Shown one piece after another: positions 50,826 to 59,545 of a stretch of 64,000 bases of DNA. The notes below the pieces were generated by a model. That model had not been told where the DNA came from. It worked only from the letters and a program-made list of their open reading frames with translations, and did no database searches. The stretch lies in assembly GCA_008012315.1 (NCBI GenBank), contig SSEL01000037.1, forward strand, positions 78,495-142,494, in the 5' to 3' direction. Each line of letters starts with the position of its first letter. Positions within the stretch are counted from its first letter, which is position 1. The stretch is from Rhodospirillaceae bacterium (GTDB taxonomy: Bacteria > Pseudomonadota > Alphaproteobacteria > Dongiales > Dongiaceae). The translations under genes were made by a program, and so were the position numbers.

Positions 50826-52231
50826 GCTGGAATGCCGCTTCCGCAGCCCGATTTTCCAGATTTCCTGGCGGCGACATCAGCGACGCAACAGGCGTTTTCC
50901 TGGGCCGGTGGGGGCCCGCCACAGCAAGCCGTCCGCTCGATCTGCGCCGGGCTGGTGCAACAAACCTCATCTGCCAAGGCATCTGTTGAGCAAATACCGG
51001 TTTCGGGAAGCACGAGATGAACCTGCTCCGCCGCGTCGATATCACCTGCAATGGCGGCAACGACAGAGCGGACCTGCTCATAACCGGTGAGCAGCAAGAA
51101 GGTCGGTGCACGCCCATAAGATTTCACGCCAACGGTGAAGAAATCGGGCTCCGGGTGTGACAGCTCCCGGTAGCCATGCGGTGGAACGGTGCCGCAGGAA
51201 TGCAGATTGGGGTCGATCACCGGGCCGAGGGCTTTGACGCTTTCCAGCCATGGATCGAGTTCCAGCCTCAACTCGCGGGTGATGTCGAGGTCCGGTCGCT
51301 GGCCGGTTGCGGCAATGATTTCATCAACCGGTCCGATTGAAGCCTGTCCCTCGGCGGTTTCGCCATGCAGCGTCAGGCCATCGCTCGTCGACGAGACTTT
51401 CTCGGTCGAGAATCCCAGTACCAAATTGATTTCGCCACGGTCAACGAGTTGTCTCAGATGGGTGCCTAATGCGCCTCTGGCCGCGAGTTGATCCGCGTCG
51501 CCGCCGCCATAGATGCGCTCAAGGTTGGTTCCTCGGACGACCCAGGTGATCTGCTGGTCATTGCCGGCAAGCTTGGCAAGATCCAGAAGAACATTGATTG
51601 CCGAATATCCCGAACCGACCACGGCGACTCTCTTGCCGGCATAACGGTTTTTCAACGCCCCCAGGACATCCGGCATGCCATAAGCGATATGGGCTGCGTG
51701 TTCTGTCTCGCCGGGCACAGGCAAGCCGGACCCACCGAGCGGGTTGGGATTGGTCCATGTGCCGGATGCGTCGATAACAGCCCGCGCCAACTCGTAGCGC
51801 ACGTTCCCCGAGCTGTCTGAGATCTGCAGGCGGAACGGCTTCGCCCCGCGATTCTTGCTGGAGACCTTGTCGATACCCGCGCGGGAAATTGCGGTCACGC
51901 GCGCCTTCGTTCTGATGAAAGGTTTCAGTGCCGGAAGCTCCGCGAGCGGTTTCAGATAGCGTTGGATGATTTCGCCACCGGTCGGGAGGGTCGCGGGATT
52001 CGGCATTTCCCAACCGGCTTTTTCGAGGAATCGAACCGAGGCGGGGTCGATACTCTGTTCCCATGTCGTGAAGATCTTTACATGCGCCCAGTCGAGCAGG
52101 TTGGCGCCCACCGACGCACCGGCTTCGTATAGGCGAAATGCGATACCACGCTCCGCTAAGTTGGCGGCGGCGGCCAATCCGACCGGGCCTGCGCCGATGA
52201 CAGCGACCGGCAGGTTTGTGAGTTGGGCCAT
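50822..52231 (-). CDS. Flavin-dependent monooxygenase/oxidoreductase of the arsenic operon (ArsV/ArsO-like)
   Basis: 469 residues from ATG 52231 (MAQLTNLPVAVIGAGPVGLA), with AAGGAAAAG upstream. Two Rossmann motifs: VAVIGAGPVGLAAAANLAER for FAD and KRVAVVGSGYSAINVLLDLA for NAD(P)H; ATGQRPD precedes the C-terminal part. The tail has Cys pairs at 424-425, 436-437 and 448-449, exactly 12 apart, plus Cys463, a likely As(III)/Sb(III) site. ArsV oxidises trivalent organoarsenicals and antimonite with NADPH. The flanking arsR and MFS genes support such a role. Confidence 0.85.
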   Translation of the reverse strand: MAQLTNLPVAVIGAGPVGLAAAANLAERGIAFRLYEAGASVGANLLDWAHVKIFTTWEQSIDPASVRFLEKAGWEMPNPATLPTGGEIIQRYLKPLAELPALKPFIRTKARVTAISRAGIDKVSSKNRGAKPFRLQISDSSGNVRYELARAVIDASGTWTNPNPLGGSGLPVPGETEHAAHIAYGMPDVLGALKNRYAGKRVAVVGSGYSAINVLLDLAKLAGNDQQITWVVRGTNLERIYGGGDADQLAARGALGTHLRQLVDRGEINLVLGFSTEKVSSTSDGLTLHGETAEGQASIGPVDEIIAATGQRPDLDITRELRLELDPWLESVKALGPVIDPNLHSCGTVPPHGYRELSHPEPDFFTVGVKSYGRAPTFLLLTGYEQVRSVVAAIAGDIDAAEQVHLVLPETGICSTDALADEVCCTSPAQIERTACCGGPPPAQENACCVADVAARKSGKSGCGSGIPA

Positions 52232-52248
52232 GCCATCTTTTCCTTCGC

Positions 52249-52275
52249 TATTTCCGGTATGATAGAAATATGGTG
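52249..52275 (-). promoter_or_regulatory. Candidate ArsR operator between arsR and the flavoprotein gene
   Basis: TATTTC (52249-52254) and GAAATA (52265-52270) form an inverted repeat with 10 bases between. The 11-mer GAAATATGGTG (52265-52275) recurs exactly at 52601-52611 just upstream of arsR. Shared elements before both genes suggest one regulator. Confidence 0.45.
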
Positions 52276-52284
52276 TCAAAAAAA

Positions 52285-52599
52285 TTACGCGGCTTTGCCT
52301 CTGGGCTTGCAGGCAGCATCAACGCAGCATTCCGCAACAAGGTAATCGACGAGCGAGTTCATGGCGGTGTAATTGGCCCGGCAGATGAGGGTCGTTGCCT
52401 GCCGTTCCTGTGTGATGAGGCCATTCGCCACCAGGTTTTTCAGATGATGCGACAGGGTCGATGCGGCGACCCCGATCTTATCCTGCAAACTCCCCACTGC
52501 CAGACCGTCGTCGCCTGCTCTTACCAAAGCACGGTAAACCTGCAGGCGCGTCGGGTTGCCCAGGGCTTCAAGTTGGTTGGCTGCTAATTCGAGTTTCAT
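52285..52599 (-). CDS. arsR: ArsR-family metalloregulator
   Basis: 104 residues. Winged helix: LEALGNPTRLQVYRALVRAG, then IGVAASTLSHHLKNLVANGL. The As(III) ligands are probably Cys91, Cys92 and Cys97 in ECCVDAACKP near the C terminus, resembling the C-terminal Cys arrangement of Acidithiobacillus ArsR rather than the helix-3 CVC type. It should repress itself and the two downstream genes until trivalent arsenic or antimony binds. Possible promoter and operator are at 52601-52634. Confidence 0.9.
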   Translation of the reverse strand: MKLELAANQLEALGNPTRLQVYRALVRAGDDGLAVGSLQDKIGVAASTLSHHLKNLVANGLITQERQATTLICRANYTAMNSLVDYLVAECCVDAACKPRGKAA

Positions 52600-52600
52600 G

Positions 52601-52634
52601 GAAATATGGTGCAGCCAAACCTGCCGATGGTCAA
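52601..52634 (-). promoter_or_regulatory. Candidate arsR promoter and operator
   Basis: On the minus strand TTGACC (52634-52629), 17 bases, CACCAT (52611-52606). The -10 lies within CACCATATTTC, the element repeated upstream of the flavoprotein gene, so ArsR binding would block this promoter. Confidence 0.45.
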
Positions 52635-52676
52635 GAGCTTATTTGCCGCTGCTCGGAATATATCCTTGGCGCGATC

Positions 52677-53774
52677 TCAATCGCAGATCAGGCGCAGCCG
52701 GTCCTGGCGCGGCTGGCGGCCGAAGGCGCGCATATAGCAGCGGGAGAAATGCGACAGGGAAACGAAGCCGAGGGCGATGCCGACTTCGGTGATGCTCATC
52801 TGGGTCTGATGCAGCAATTGCCGGGCGCGCTGCATGCGGCGCTGCATGGCGAACTGGCTGGGCGCGGCACCGAAGCAGCGCTTGAACAGCCGCTGCAACT
52901 GCCGGGGACAGATGCCGACGCGCCCGGCCAGCTCGTCGGTCGAGACCGGCTCGGCGAGATGCGCGTCGATGATCTCCAGCGCCCGCAAGACGGTTTGGTT
53001 CTGGATGCCGCGCAATGCTCCGGCGGAAAGATGCTGGCTTTCCGTTCCCGGTCGCAGGCGGTCGTGGTTGAGCGCATCGGCGATCTCGCGGGTCGATCTC
53101 TCGTCCAGGGCTTCGGCCGTGCAGGCCAGGGCAAAATCGATCAGCGCCTTATTGCCGGCGCAGGTCAGGCGGCGGTCATGGGCGACATAGAGACGGTCCC
53201 GCAGATCGAGATCGGGCCAGGTCTCGCTGAGGCTGTCTTGCAAAGACGCGGGCGCCGTGCAGCTTTTGCCGTCGAGCAGGCCGGCTTCGGCAAGCAGCGC
53301 GACCGCATGGCCGCTGGCCAGGATATGGCTGTGCCGGGCGGCGGCATATCGCAACCAGGCCAGCAGCTTTCGATCGGCGATCGCCGCGCCGCCGCCCAGC
53401 AGCACGATATTGTCGGGGCAGGTATTGCCGCCAATGGCCCGGGCCGGTTGCACCGGCATGCCGAGCGAACAGGTCACCGGCAGGCCGTCGCTGCTGAGCA
53501 GTTGCCAGGTGAAAACGGTGCGGCGCGCCCGGTTGTTGGCGATGCCGAATGTATCGCAAAGCGCCGCCAGCTCATAAAGCGGAAAACCCGGCAGCAGCAG
53601 GATGGTGATCTCGATCCGGCCGGTTGTCAGGCTCCGCTTGAGCAGGGGAGCTGCAGGCCGGGGGAGAGGCTTTTGCCGGGGCAGCATTTGCGGTTGCGGC
53701 AGGCCGGCAGCGGACAAGCCACCCGGCAAAGCGGGCGGCGGTGAGGGGGATCGAAGTTGTTGCATGCGCTGCAT
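52677..53774 (-). CDS. GlxA/CdhR-type AraC regulator (DJ-1-like domain + HTH)
   Basis: 365 residues from 53774, though the first ~50 are Pro-rich and the true start may be later; no good ribosome-binding site decides it. A DJ-1/PfpI-like domain spans about 53-210 (ITILLLPGFPLYELAALCDT, VLLGGGAAIADRK). Two HTHs follow (VSTDELAGRVGICPRQLQRL and [20 protein letters not shown]). Relatives such as GbdR and CdhR control betaine, dimethylglycine or carnitine breakdown, which is interesting given the dimethylglycine dehydrogenase-like genes 6 kb away. A decayed copy of this gene lies at 49232. Confidence 0.85.
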   Translation of the reverse strand: MQRMQQLRSPSPPPALPGGLSAAGLPQPQMLPRQKPLPRPAAPLLKRSLTTGRIEITILLLPGFPLYELAALCDTFGIANNRARRTVFTWQLLSSDGLPVTCSLGMPVQPARAIGGNTCPDNIVLLGGGAAIADRKLLAWLRYAAARHSHILASGHAVALLAEAGLLDGKSCTAPASLQDSLSETWPDLDLRDRLYVAHDRRLTCAGNKALIDFALACTAEALDERSTREIADALNHDRLRPGTESQHLSAGALRGIQNQTVLRALEIIDAHLAEPVSTDELAGRVGICPRQLQRLFKRCFGAAPSQFAMQRRMQRARQLLHQTQMSITEVGIALGFVSLSHFSRCYMRAFGRQPRQDRLRLICD

Positions 53775-53910
53775 CGGACCGGCTCTGCTGGCAATTACCT
53801 TGGCCGTCTGGTGGCGGCTCTACGGTGATCCCAAGCATGCCTTGCCCGACCCGCCGCGCAAGCGAGACTATGTCATTGTCAGATGAGAAAAAGTCATCTA
53901 ACCAATCGTC

Positions 53911-54828
53911 ATGCGGCGGCAGATACCTTCTCTCACGGCCTTGCGGGCTTTCGAAGCGGCGGCGCGGCTCTCCAGTTTCCGGGCGGCGGCGGAGGAGCTG
54001 AGCATCACGCAATCGGCAGTCAGCCACCAGATCGCCGGGCTGGAGGAACGCCTCGGCACGGCCTTGTTCCACCGCACCGCCCGGCGTGTCGAACTGACCG
54101 AGGCCGGCGCGCTTTATTATCCGTTCCTGCGCGATGCCTTCGACCGCATCAGCCAGGGAACCGATCTGGTGCTGCGCGTCGCCACCACCGACGATCTCAT
54201 GGTGCAGGTTTATGTCACCGTGGCAGCGCGCTGGCTGATCCCGCGGCTGCATCATTTCCAGGCGGTCAATCCCGATATCCTGGTGCGGTTCAATACCAGT
54301 CATTTCCACTGGCATTTCGACCCCAGCACCGCCGATCTCGGCATGGTCTGTACCGACGATACCGGCGATCCCAGCTATCATTTCACCTTCCTCGCGGCGG
54401 CGCGGCTGGAAGTGGTCTGTAGCCCGGCACTGGTCGAGCAGGGATTGGCGCGGCCGGCCGATCTCGCCGATCACGCATTGCTGCAGCTTTTCAACAAGGA
54501 AGAGGATTGGGATGTCTGGCGCGCCGCCGCCGGGCTACGGCATCTCAAGGGCCGCAGCCATCTCAATGGCCGGGCCGTGCCGAAATTCGATTCCTACCTG
54601 CTGGCCCTGGCGGCGGCGATCGATGGCCAGGGTGTGGCTTTGGCCCCGCATTTCCTGGTCGCCGAGGATCTGAAGGATGGCCGGCTGGTGCGGCCCTTCG
54701 ACATCAGCGCCAAGCAGCCCGGCGGCTGGTATCTGGTCTGCCGCAAGGAGCGGGCCGAGGAATCGCGCATCCAGCGTTTCACCGCCTGGATGCAGGAACA
54801 GATCGTGCAGGATCCCGATTTTATTTGA
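53911..54828 (+). CDS. LysR-family regulator, GcvA type
   Basis: 305 residues. HTH: LTALRAFEAAARLSSFRAAA followed by LSITQSAVSHQIAGLEERLG, then the GcvA-like linker RTARRVELTEAGALYYP and VTVAARWLIPRLHHFQA. GcvA-type regulators control amino-acid or antibiotic-related genes. It is divergent from the AraC gene (137 bases), with no obvious target of its own next to it. Confidence 0.92.
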   Translation: MRRQIPSLTALRAFEAAARLSSFRAAAEELSITQSAVSHQIAGLEERLGTALFHRTARRVELTEAGALYYPFLRDAFDRISQGTDLVLRVATTDDLMVQVYVTVAARWLIPRLHHFQAVNPDILVRFNTSHFHWHFDPSTADLGMVCTDDTGDPSYHFTFLAAARLEVVCSPALVEQGLARPADLADHALLQLFNKEEDWDVWRAAAGLRHLKGRSHLNGRAVPKFDSYLLALAAAIDGQGVALAPHFLVAEDLKDGRLVRPFDISAKQPGGWYLVCRKERAEESRIQRFTAWMQEQIVQDPDFI

Positions 54829-54872
54829 GCCGTCGCGCCAATTCGACCGTCTTTTCTAGCGGACCGCCGTTT

Positions 54873-56462
54873 TTAAGAACTGCAGGAGAGCATCGAACAG
54901 CCGGCCCGGTTGCGCGCCCAATCCGGCCGGCGTTCGGCGAAAGCTTCGCGCCCTGGCTGGTCCTCATAGGGATTGCGCATCACCTCCATCAAGTCCTGGA
55001 TGCCGCCGGCATCGCCCTGCTCGGCGCGGTCGATCGCCTGCTGGGCCAGATAGTTGCGCAGCACATACCGCGGATTGACGGCATTCATCCGGGCCCGCCG
55101 TTCCGCCGTCGGCAGTGCATCCTGCGCCACCCGCTTGGCATAGCGGGCGAGCCAGTCGTTGAAAGCCGCCGTCCCCTGTTGCCGCTTCTCATCGTCATAG
55201 AAGGCCGGCTCCATGAGGCGCAGATTGTCGCCCGCCAGGTCCGGCTTTGCGAGATCGAGATCGGCCAGCGCGCGGAAGAACAGCGTCATATCGACCTCGG
55301 TGTCGCTGAGCCATTCCTGCAAGGCCATCATCAGCGCGCGGTCCTCTTCCGCGAATTGCCGCAGGCCCAGTTTGCTGGTGATGATTTCTTCCTCGGCCGC
55401 CATATAGCGATCGGCATAAACCTGCAAGCCGGCCTGCAAGGGTTCCACCGCATCGTCGAACAGCGAGATCAGCGCGCCGGCGAGGCGGGTGAGGTTCCAA
55501 TAGGCAACACTCGCCTGCTGGCCGAAGCGATAGCGCCTGGTATGCTTGTCGGTGGTGTTCGGCGTCCAGTCGGGATCGAAATTGTCGACCCAGCCATAGG
55601 GCCCGTAATCGATGGTGAGGCCAAGGATCGACATGTTGTCGGTATTCATGACGCCATGCACGAAGCCGACCCGCATCCAATGACCGATCATGGTCGCGGT
55701 ACGGTCGCAGATCTCGGCGAACCAGGCCTGATAGACCTCGCGGTCGAGTTCGGCCTTGCCCTTGGCGAGATGCGGGAAGTCGCGCCGGATGGTGAAATCG
55801 GCCAACTGCTTCAGCAGCGCGGTATCACCACGCGCGGCCGGCAGTTCGAAATTGCCGAAGCGGATGAAGCTCGGCGCGACGCGGCAGACAATGGCGCCCT
55901 GCTCGGCGCGGGGGCGGCCGTCATAGAACATGTCGCGCACCACCTCCTCGCCGGTCGCGACCAGGCAGAGGGCGCGCGTGGTCGGCACGCCGAGATGATG
56001 CATCGCCTCGCTGCAGAGGAATTCGCGGATCGAGGAGCGCAGCACCGCGCGGCCATCGGCATGGCGTGAATAGGGCGTGAGACCGGCGCCCTTGAGCTGG
56101 ATCTCCCAGCGCTCGCCGGCGCCGTTCACGATCTCGCCGAGATTGATCGCCCGGCCGTCGCCCAACTGCCCGGCCCAGTTGCCGAATTGATGCCCGCCGT
56201 AATTCGCGGCATAGGGCTCCATGCCGGGCCACAATTTATTGCCGGCGAAGACTTCAGCGAAATCCGGCACGGTGACATCCGCCGCGCTCAAGCCCAGCAG
56301 CTTGGCCACTTCCGGCGCGTAAGCGAGCAGGCGCGGGGCCTTGACCGGCGTCGCCTCGACTCGCGAATAGAGCGCACCGGCGACCTGGCGCTGGCGCGGC
56401 CCGGTTTCGCGGTCGCCCGGCAAATCACGGATGAAGGCATTGTCGAAGGTCAGGCTCTGCAT
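54873..56462 (-). CDS. selO: Protein adenylyltransferase SelO (YdiU)
   Basis: 529 residues from ATG 56462 ([11 protein letters not shown]), with GGAAAG upstream; the frame open to 56537 is not used. Pseudokinase-type motifs: [39 protein letters not shown] and the C-terminal redox tail GCSMLSCSS with Cys where eukaryotic SelO has selenocysteine. SelO transfers AMP to Ser, Thr or Tyr of target proteins under oxidative stress. It is 96 bases downstream of the asparagine synthetase gene on the same strand. Confidence 0.95.
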   Translation of the reverse strand: MQSLTFDNAFIRDLPGDRETGPRQRQVAGALYSRVEATPVKAPRLLAYAPEVAKLLGLSAADVTVPDFAEVFAGNKLWPGMEPYAANYGGHQFGNWAGQLGDGRAINLGEIVNGAGERWEIQLKGAGLTPYSRHADGRAVLRSSIREFLCSEAMHHLGVPTTRALCLVATGEEVVRDMFYDGRPRAEQGAIVCRVAPSFIRFGNFELPAARGDTALLKQLADFTIRRDFPHLAKGKAELDREVYQAWFAEICDRTATMIGHWMRVGFVHGVMNTDNMSILGLTIDYGPYGWVDNFDPDWTPNTTDKHTRRYRFGQQASVAYWNLTRLAGALISLFDDAVEPLQAGLQVYADRYMAAEEEIITSKLGLRQFAEEDRALMMALQEWLSDTEVDMTLFFRALADLDLAKPDLAGDNLRLMEPAFYDDEKRQQGTAAFNDWLARYAKRVAQDALPTAERRARMNAVNPRYVLRNYLAQQAIDRAEQGDAGGIQDLMEVMRNPYEDQPGREAFAERRPDWARNRAGCSMLSCSS

Positions 56463-56558
56463 GGTCTTTCCGGCGAGAAATGGCGCATGCAAGAGATATG
56501 GCCCAGCCCGCCGCCCGATGCAATGCAAGGCGGCCATGCGGTCAGATCAGCTCTCGCG

Positions 56559-58670
56559 TTACGCCGCGCGGTCGATCGGCCCGCCGAGGCCCAGCCGCTG
56601 GCGCAGATCGGCCAGCGACATCGGCGCCCGCCGCTGCAGGTTGGCGGCGAAATTGTCGCAGAACATGTCCTGGATCAGATGCGCCGAGATCGCCATGCTG
56701 AGATAGGCGGCGAGCTGGTAGGCATAGACCCGGTGCCGGCCCCACAGCCCGACCGAGCGATAGAGCGCGCCGAGCATGGCCGGCTGGAAGATGCCGGCTT
56801 TGCGGATCGCCGCCGGATTGAGCCATTGCCGCGCCAGTTCGCTGCGCAGCAGATGGCAGGAGAAGGCGGTCGGCGTCATGAAGGTGCGCTTCGGCCTGAG
56901 CGCCGTTTCCGGCAGGCGCTTTGCCAGCACCGCGCGCAGCACCCGCTTGCTCTCGCCATAGGGATGCCGCCCGTCATCCTGGCCGTTGCCGTGATGCAGC
57001 TGCGTCGGCAGGCGCCAGAAGAAATCCACCACATCGCGGTCGAGGAAGGGCAGGCGGGCTTCCAGGCCGGTCGCCATCTCCACCCGGTCGCCCAGCACGC
57101 AGAGATTATAGCCGGGCAGATCGGTGAGGGCGGAGATCAGGCGCGACAGGCTGACATCATCCAGGCTGCGCGCCCGGGGCGAGCGCTGCGCCAGCCAGCG
57201 CAGCAGATCGCCGGCCGTATCCGGCTCGCCTTCATCGGCGCGCAGCCGCTGCTGGAACGCGCCGCTGGTCAGCCAGCGCCCGGCGCGCGACCCGATCAGC
57301 GCCCGCAGCGCCACATAAGGCAGGCCGTCTTGCGCGCTGCCGCCATCCTCGCGCCAGCGCGCCAGCCGGCGGCAGGCCGGGGCGATCTGCGGCAGCACGC
57401 CGTCGCGCGGCCCGTGTTCGCGCAGCAGCCGGGCGAGATCCGACTTGACCCCTCCATCCTTGCCCCCCGCGCCATCCGTCATCGCCGCCGCCAGCAAGGC
57501 GGCATGGCGGAAATAGACATAGCCGCCATGCAGCTCATCGGCGCCTTCGCCAGTCAGCACCGCCTTGACCTCCTGCTTCGCCTGCCGCGCCAGCAGCAGC
57601 TTGGCGACGCCATGGGTATTCGGCATCAGCGTCTCGCTATGCCAGACCGCCTCGGCATAGGTGGCTTCGAGGTCCGCCGTCGTCACCGGCAGCATCACCT
57701 GCCTGAGGCCCAATGTCGCCGCCGTCGCGGCCGCCGCTTCGCCCTCGCTGTCGGGGCTGTCGGAGAAATCGATCGAATAGGCGGTCAGTTGCCGCGTATT
57801 GCCGAGGCCACCCATTCCCGCGGCGACCTCCGCCGCGAAGGCCGCGACCGAGCCGGAATCGATGCCGCCGGAGAGGAACAGCCCGACCGGCGCATCGCCA
57901 TGGAAGCGCCGCTTCACCGCCTGGGCGAGCAACGGCTCCAGCGCCTCGGTGGCTTCCTCGAAGCGCATCGGCGTGCTGCCCATGGCGGCGGGGTCGAGAT
58001 CGGCGTAACGCCGCGTCACCGTGCTGCCGTCCCGCCAGGCCAGCATATAGCTGCCCGGTTCGACGGCGCTGATCCCGGCGAACAGGCTTTCCTGCGGCAG
58101 GAACACGCCCTGCAGCCGCCGGTTCAGCGCCGCCGCATTGACGCGCCGCGCGCAGAACGGATGCGCCAGGATCGCCTTCACCTCCGATCCGAACAGCAAT
58201 GTGCCTTGCGCCTCGGCAAAGAACAGCGGCTTCACGCCGAAGCGGTCGCGCGCCAGCATCGCCAGGCCGTGCCGCCGATCGAGCAGCACGAAGGCGAATT
58301 CGCCTTCCAGCTCGCGCACGAAATCCGGCCCGTGATGCAGATAGAGCTGCAGCAGCACCTCGGTGTCGCAGCGTGTCTGGAAGGTGACACCCTGCGCCGC
58401 CAAGGCCGCACGGGCGCGCTCGAAGCCATAGGTCTCGCCGTTATAGACGATCACCACCTGCTCGGCGGCATCGCCCATCGGCTGCTGGCCGCCCTCGGGA
58501 TCGACCAGCGACAGCCGCGCATGGGCAAGGCAGGCGCCGCCCGCCGGATCCAGCCACAGGCCGACCTCGTCCGGCCCGCGATGCAGAATCGCCTGCAGCA
58601 TCGGCAGAACCCGTTCGGGATCGGCGCCGCGCCGTGCTGAGCAGATGATTTCTCCGGCGAATCCGCACAT
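56559..58670 (-). CDS. asnB: Asparagine synthetase (glutamine-hydrolysing)
   Basis: 703 residues from ATG 58670; the mature N terminus CGFAGEI gives the catalytic Cys, and GGAG lies 5 bases upstream. The frame open to 58862 would bury that Cys and is rejected. The glutaminase domain has HRGPDEVGLW, VIVYNGETYGF and CDTEVLLQLY; the synthetase domain has VGLFLSGGIDSGSVAAFAAE and LTGEGADELHGGY. At 703 residues it is longer than the ~554 of E. coli AsnB, typical of the three-domain bacterial branch. It makes Asn, or amidates another substrate. Confidence 0.93.
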   Translation of the reverse strand: MCGFAGEIICSARRGADPERVLPMLQAILHRGPDEVGLWLDPAGGACLAHARLSLVDPEGGQQPMGDAAEQVVIVYNGETYGFERARAALAAQGVTFQTRCDTEVLLQLYLHHGPDFVRELEGEFAFVLLDRRHGLAMLARDRFGVKPLFFAEAQGTLLFGSEVKAILAHPFCARRVNAAALNRRLQGVFLPQESLFAGISAVEPGSYMLAWRDGSTVTRRYADLDPAAMGSTPMRFEEATEALEPLLAQAVKRRFHGDAPVGLFLSGGIDSGSVAAFAAEVAAGMGGLGNTRQLTAYSIDFSDSPDSEGEAAAATAATLGLRQVMLPVTTADLEATYAEAVWHSETLMPNTHGVAKLLLARQAKQEVKAVLTGEGADELHGGYVYFRHAALLAAAMTDGAGGKDGGVKSDLARLLREHGPRDGVLPQIAPACRRLARWREDGGSAQDGLPYVALRALIGSRAGRWLTSGAFQQRLRADEGEPDTAGDLLRWLAQRSPRARSLDDVSLSRLISALTDLPGYNLCVLGDRVEMATGLEARLPFLDRDVVDFFWRLPTQLHHGNGQDDGRHPYGESKRVLRAVLAKRLPETALRPKRTFMTPTAFSCHLLRSELARQWLNPAAIRKAGIFQPAMLGALYRSVGLWGRHRVYAYQLAAYLSMAISAHLIQDMFCDNFAANLQRRAPMSLADLRQRLGLGGPIDRAA

Positions 58671-58992
58671 GGTCGCTCCTGTTCCTGTTATCGAAGGACC
58701 GTCTCGGCAGCGATGCATCGACGGCTTGCGATCGATGAATAGGTGGCCCTGATCGCGATCTGTTCGGTGCCGCGTCCCGGTGCCATTTGCGGCGCCAGGG
58801 GGTGGCGATATGTAAGGGATTGGTCGGGCCGGTCTACAATGGGCAGCGATGCTGTCCACCATCTGTCCGTTGCGGCAGATTACGACATCCTGCTTGCACT
58901 GCCTATAGGCGATGCTTGAATCCGTTGACTTTTTTGCGTGCCGCTTTTCTCTCAGCGCACATTTTCGTGGGATGTTGCGGGCGGTCCGGACA
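58671..58992. other. Intergenic region upstream of asnB
   Basis: About 320 bases; no gene supported. The asnB promoter should lie here on the minus strand. TTGACTTTTTTGCGTGCCGC around 58925 looks AT-biased, but I cannot assign boxes. Confidence 0.4.
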
Positions 58993-59052
58993 GGCTCGAT
59001 CCGCCGGGCCTTGATCCGTCAGGCCTTGATCCGTCACGCCGTGATCCGTCAA
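58993..59052. repeat. 15-bp minisatellite, about four units
   Basis: GATCC recurs at 58998, 59013, 59028 and 59043, each inside a unit like TTGATCCGTCAGGCC. The last unit contains the stop codon of the DUF488 gene (59049-59051). Read through, it would encode TDQGL-like pentapeptides. Confidence 0.7.
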
Positions 59053-59447
59053 TCGGCAAGTCGCGCGCCGCGTTCCGTCAGCAGCGCGCGCAGCACCGAG
59101 CGGTGGCAATGCTTTTCATCCTCGCAATAGCAGCCGACCGAGAAATTGGTCTGGTGCGACAAGGCCGCCAGCATATCCAGCAGATGCGTGGCGTCGCTCT
59201 CCTTCATCTCGGCGCGGAAGTGCTTGACGAAGCCGCGCCAGGCTTTCTCATCCTGATCGGCCTGCGCCGCCAGTGCCTGTTTCACCAGTTCGGGGCTGGG
59301 CGAGAGCGCCGGCATCCAGACATCGTAGTAATCGCGCTTGGCGAAGTCGCTTTTCTTCACCCCGCGCGGTGGCCGCCGCACCGTGCCGATCCGCAGGCCC
59401 TCATCCTTGTGCCGCTTCTCGCCCAACCGCACGATCCGCAAGGCCAT
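59049..59447 (-). CDS. DUF488 family protein
   Basis: 132 residues. Family motifs: LRIGTVRRPPRGVKKSDFAK, YYDVWMPALSPS and CYCEDEKHCHRSVLRALL, the last being the conserved Cys/His-rich helix of DUF488 (YeaO-like). Function is not established; a nucleic-acid or redox role has been suggested for relatives. It ends in a 15-bp tandem repeat, so its C terminus could vary in length between strains. Confidence 0.85.
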   Translation of the reverse strand: MALRIVRLGEKRHKDEGLRIGTVRRPPRGVKKSDFAKRDYYDVWMPALSPSPELVKQALAAQADQDEKAWRGFVKHFRAEMKESDATHLLDMLAALSHQTNFSVGCYCEDEKHCHRSVLRALLTERGARLAD

Positions 59448-59462
59448 CTTCGTTCTCCGTTC

Positions 59463-59545
59463 CAGGGCGCGATGGTTTCATCTTGCAGCAGCTTGGCTGC
59501 AACATGAAAGCTCAATCGATTCCACTTGCGAGCATCCGGCTCTAG
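59463..59545. repeat. Divergent relative of the 138-bp palindromic repeat
   Basis: Starts AGGGCGCGATGG and ends ATCCGGCTCTAG, like the ends of the 138-bp copies, with a hairpin inside (TTTCAT-c-TTGCAGC / GCTGCAA-c-ATGAAA). Only one internal hairpin remains, about 83 bases in all. The CTA of its terminal CTAG is the stop codon (TAG) of the 2OG oxygenase gene. Confidence 0.6.

Noticed and set aside
56187..58640. 817-residue plus-strand frame opposite selO and asnB
   Set aside because: It spans two real genes on the other strand, is dominated by Arg, Gln and Ala and has no recognisable motif.
58903..59109. 68-residue minus-strand frame containing TDQGL-like pentapeptides
   Set aside because: It arises from the 15-bp minisatellite read in another frame past the DUF488 stop; no start signal.
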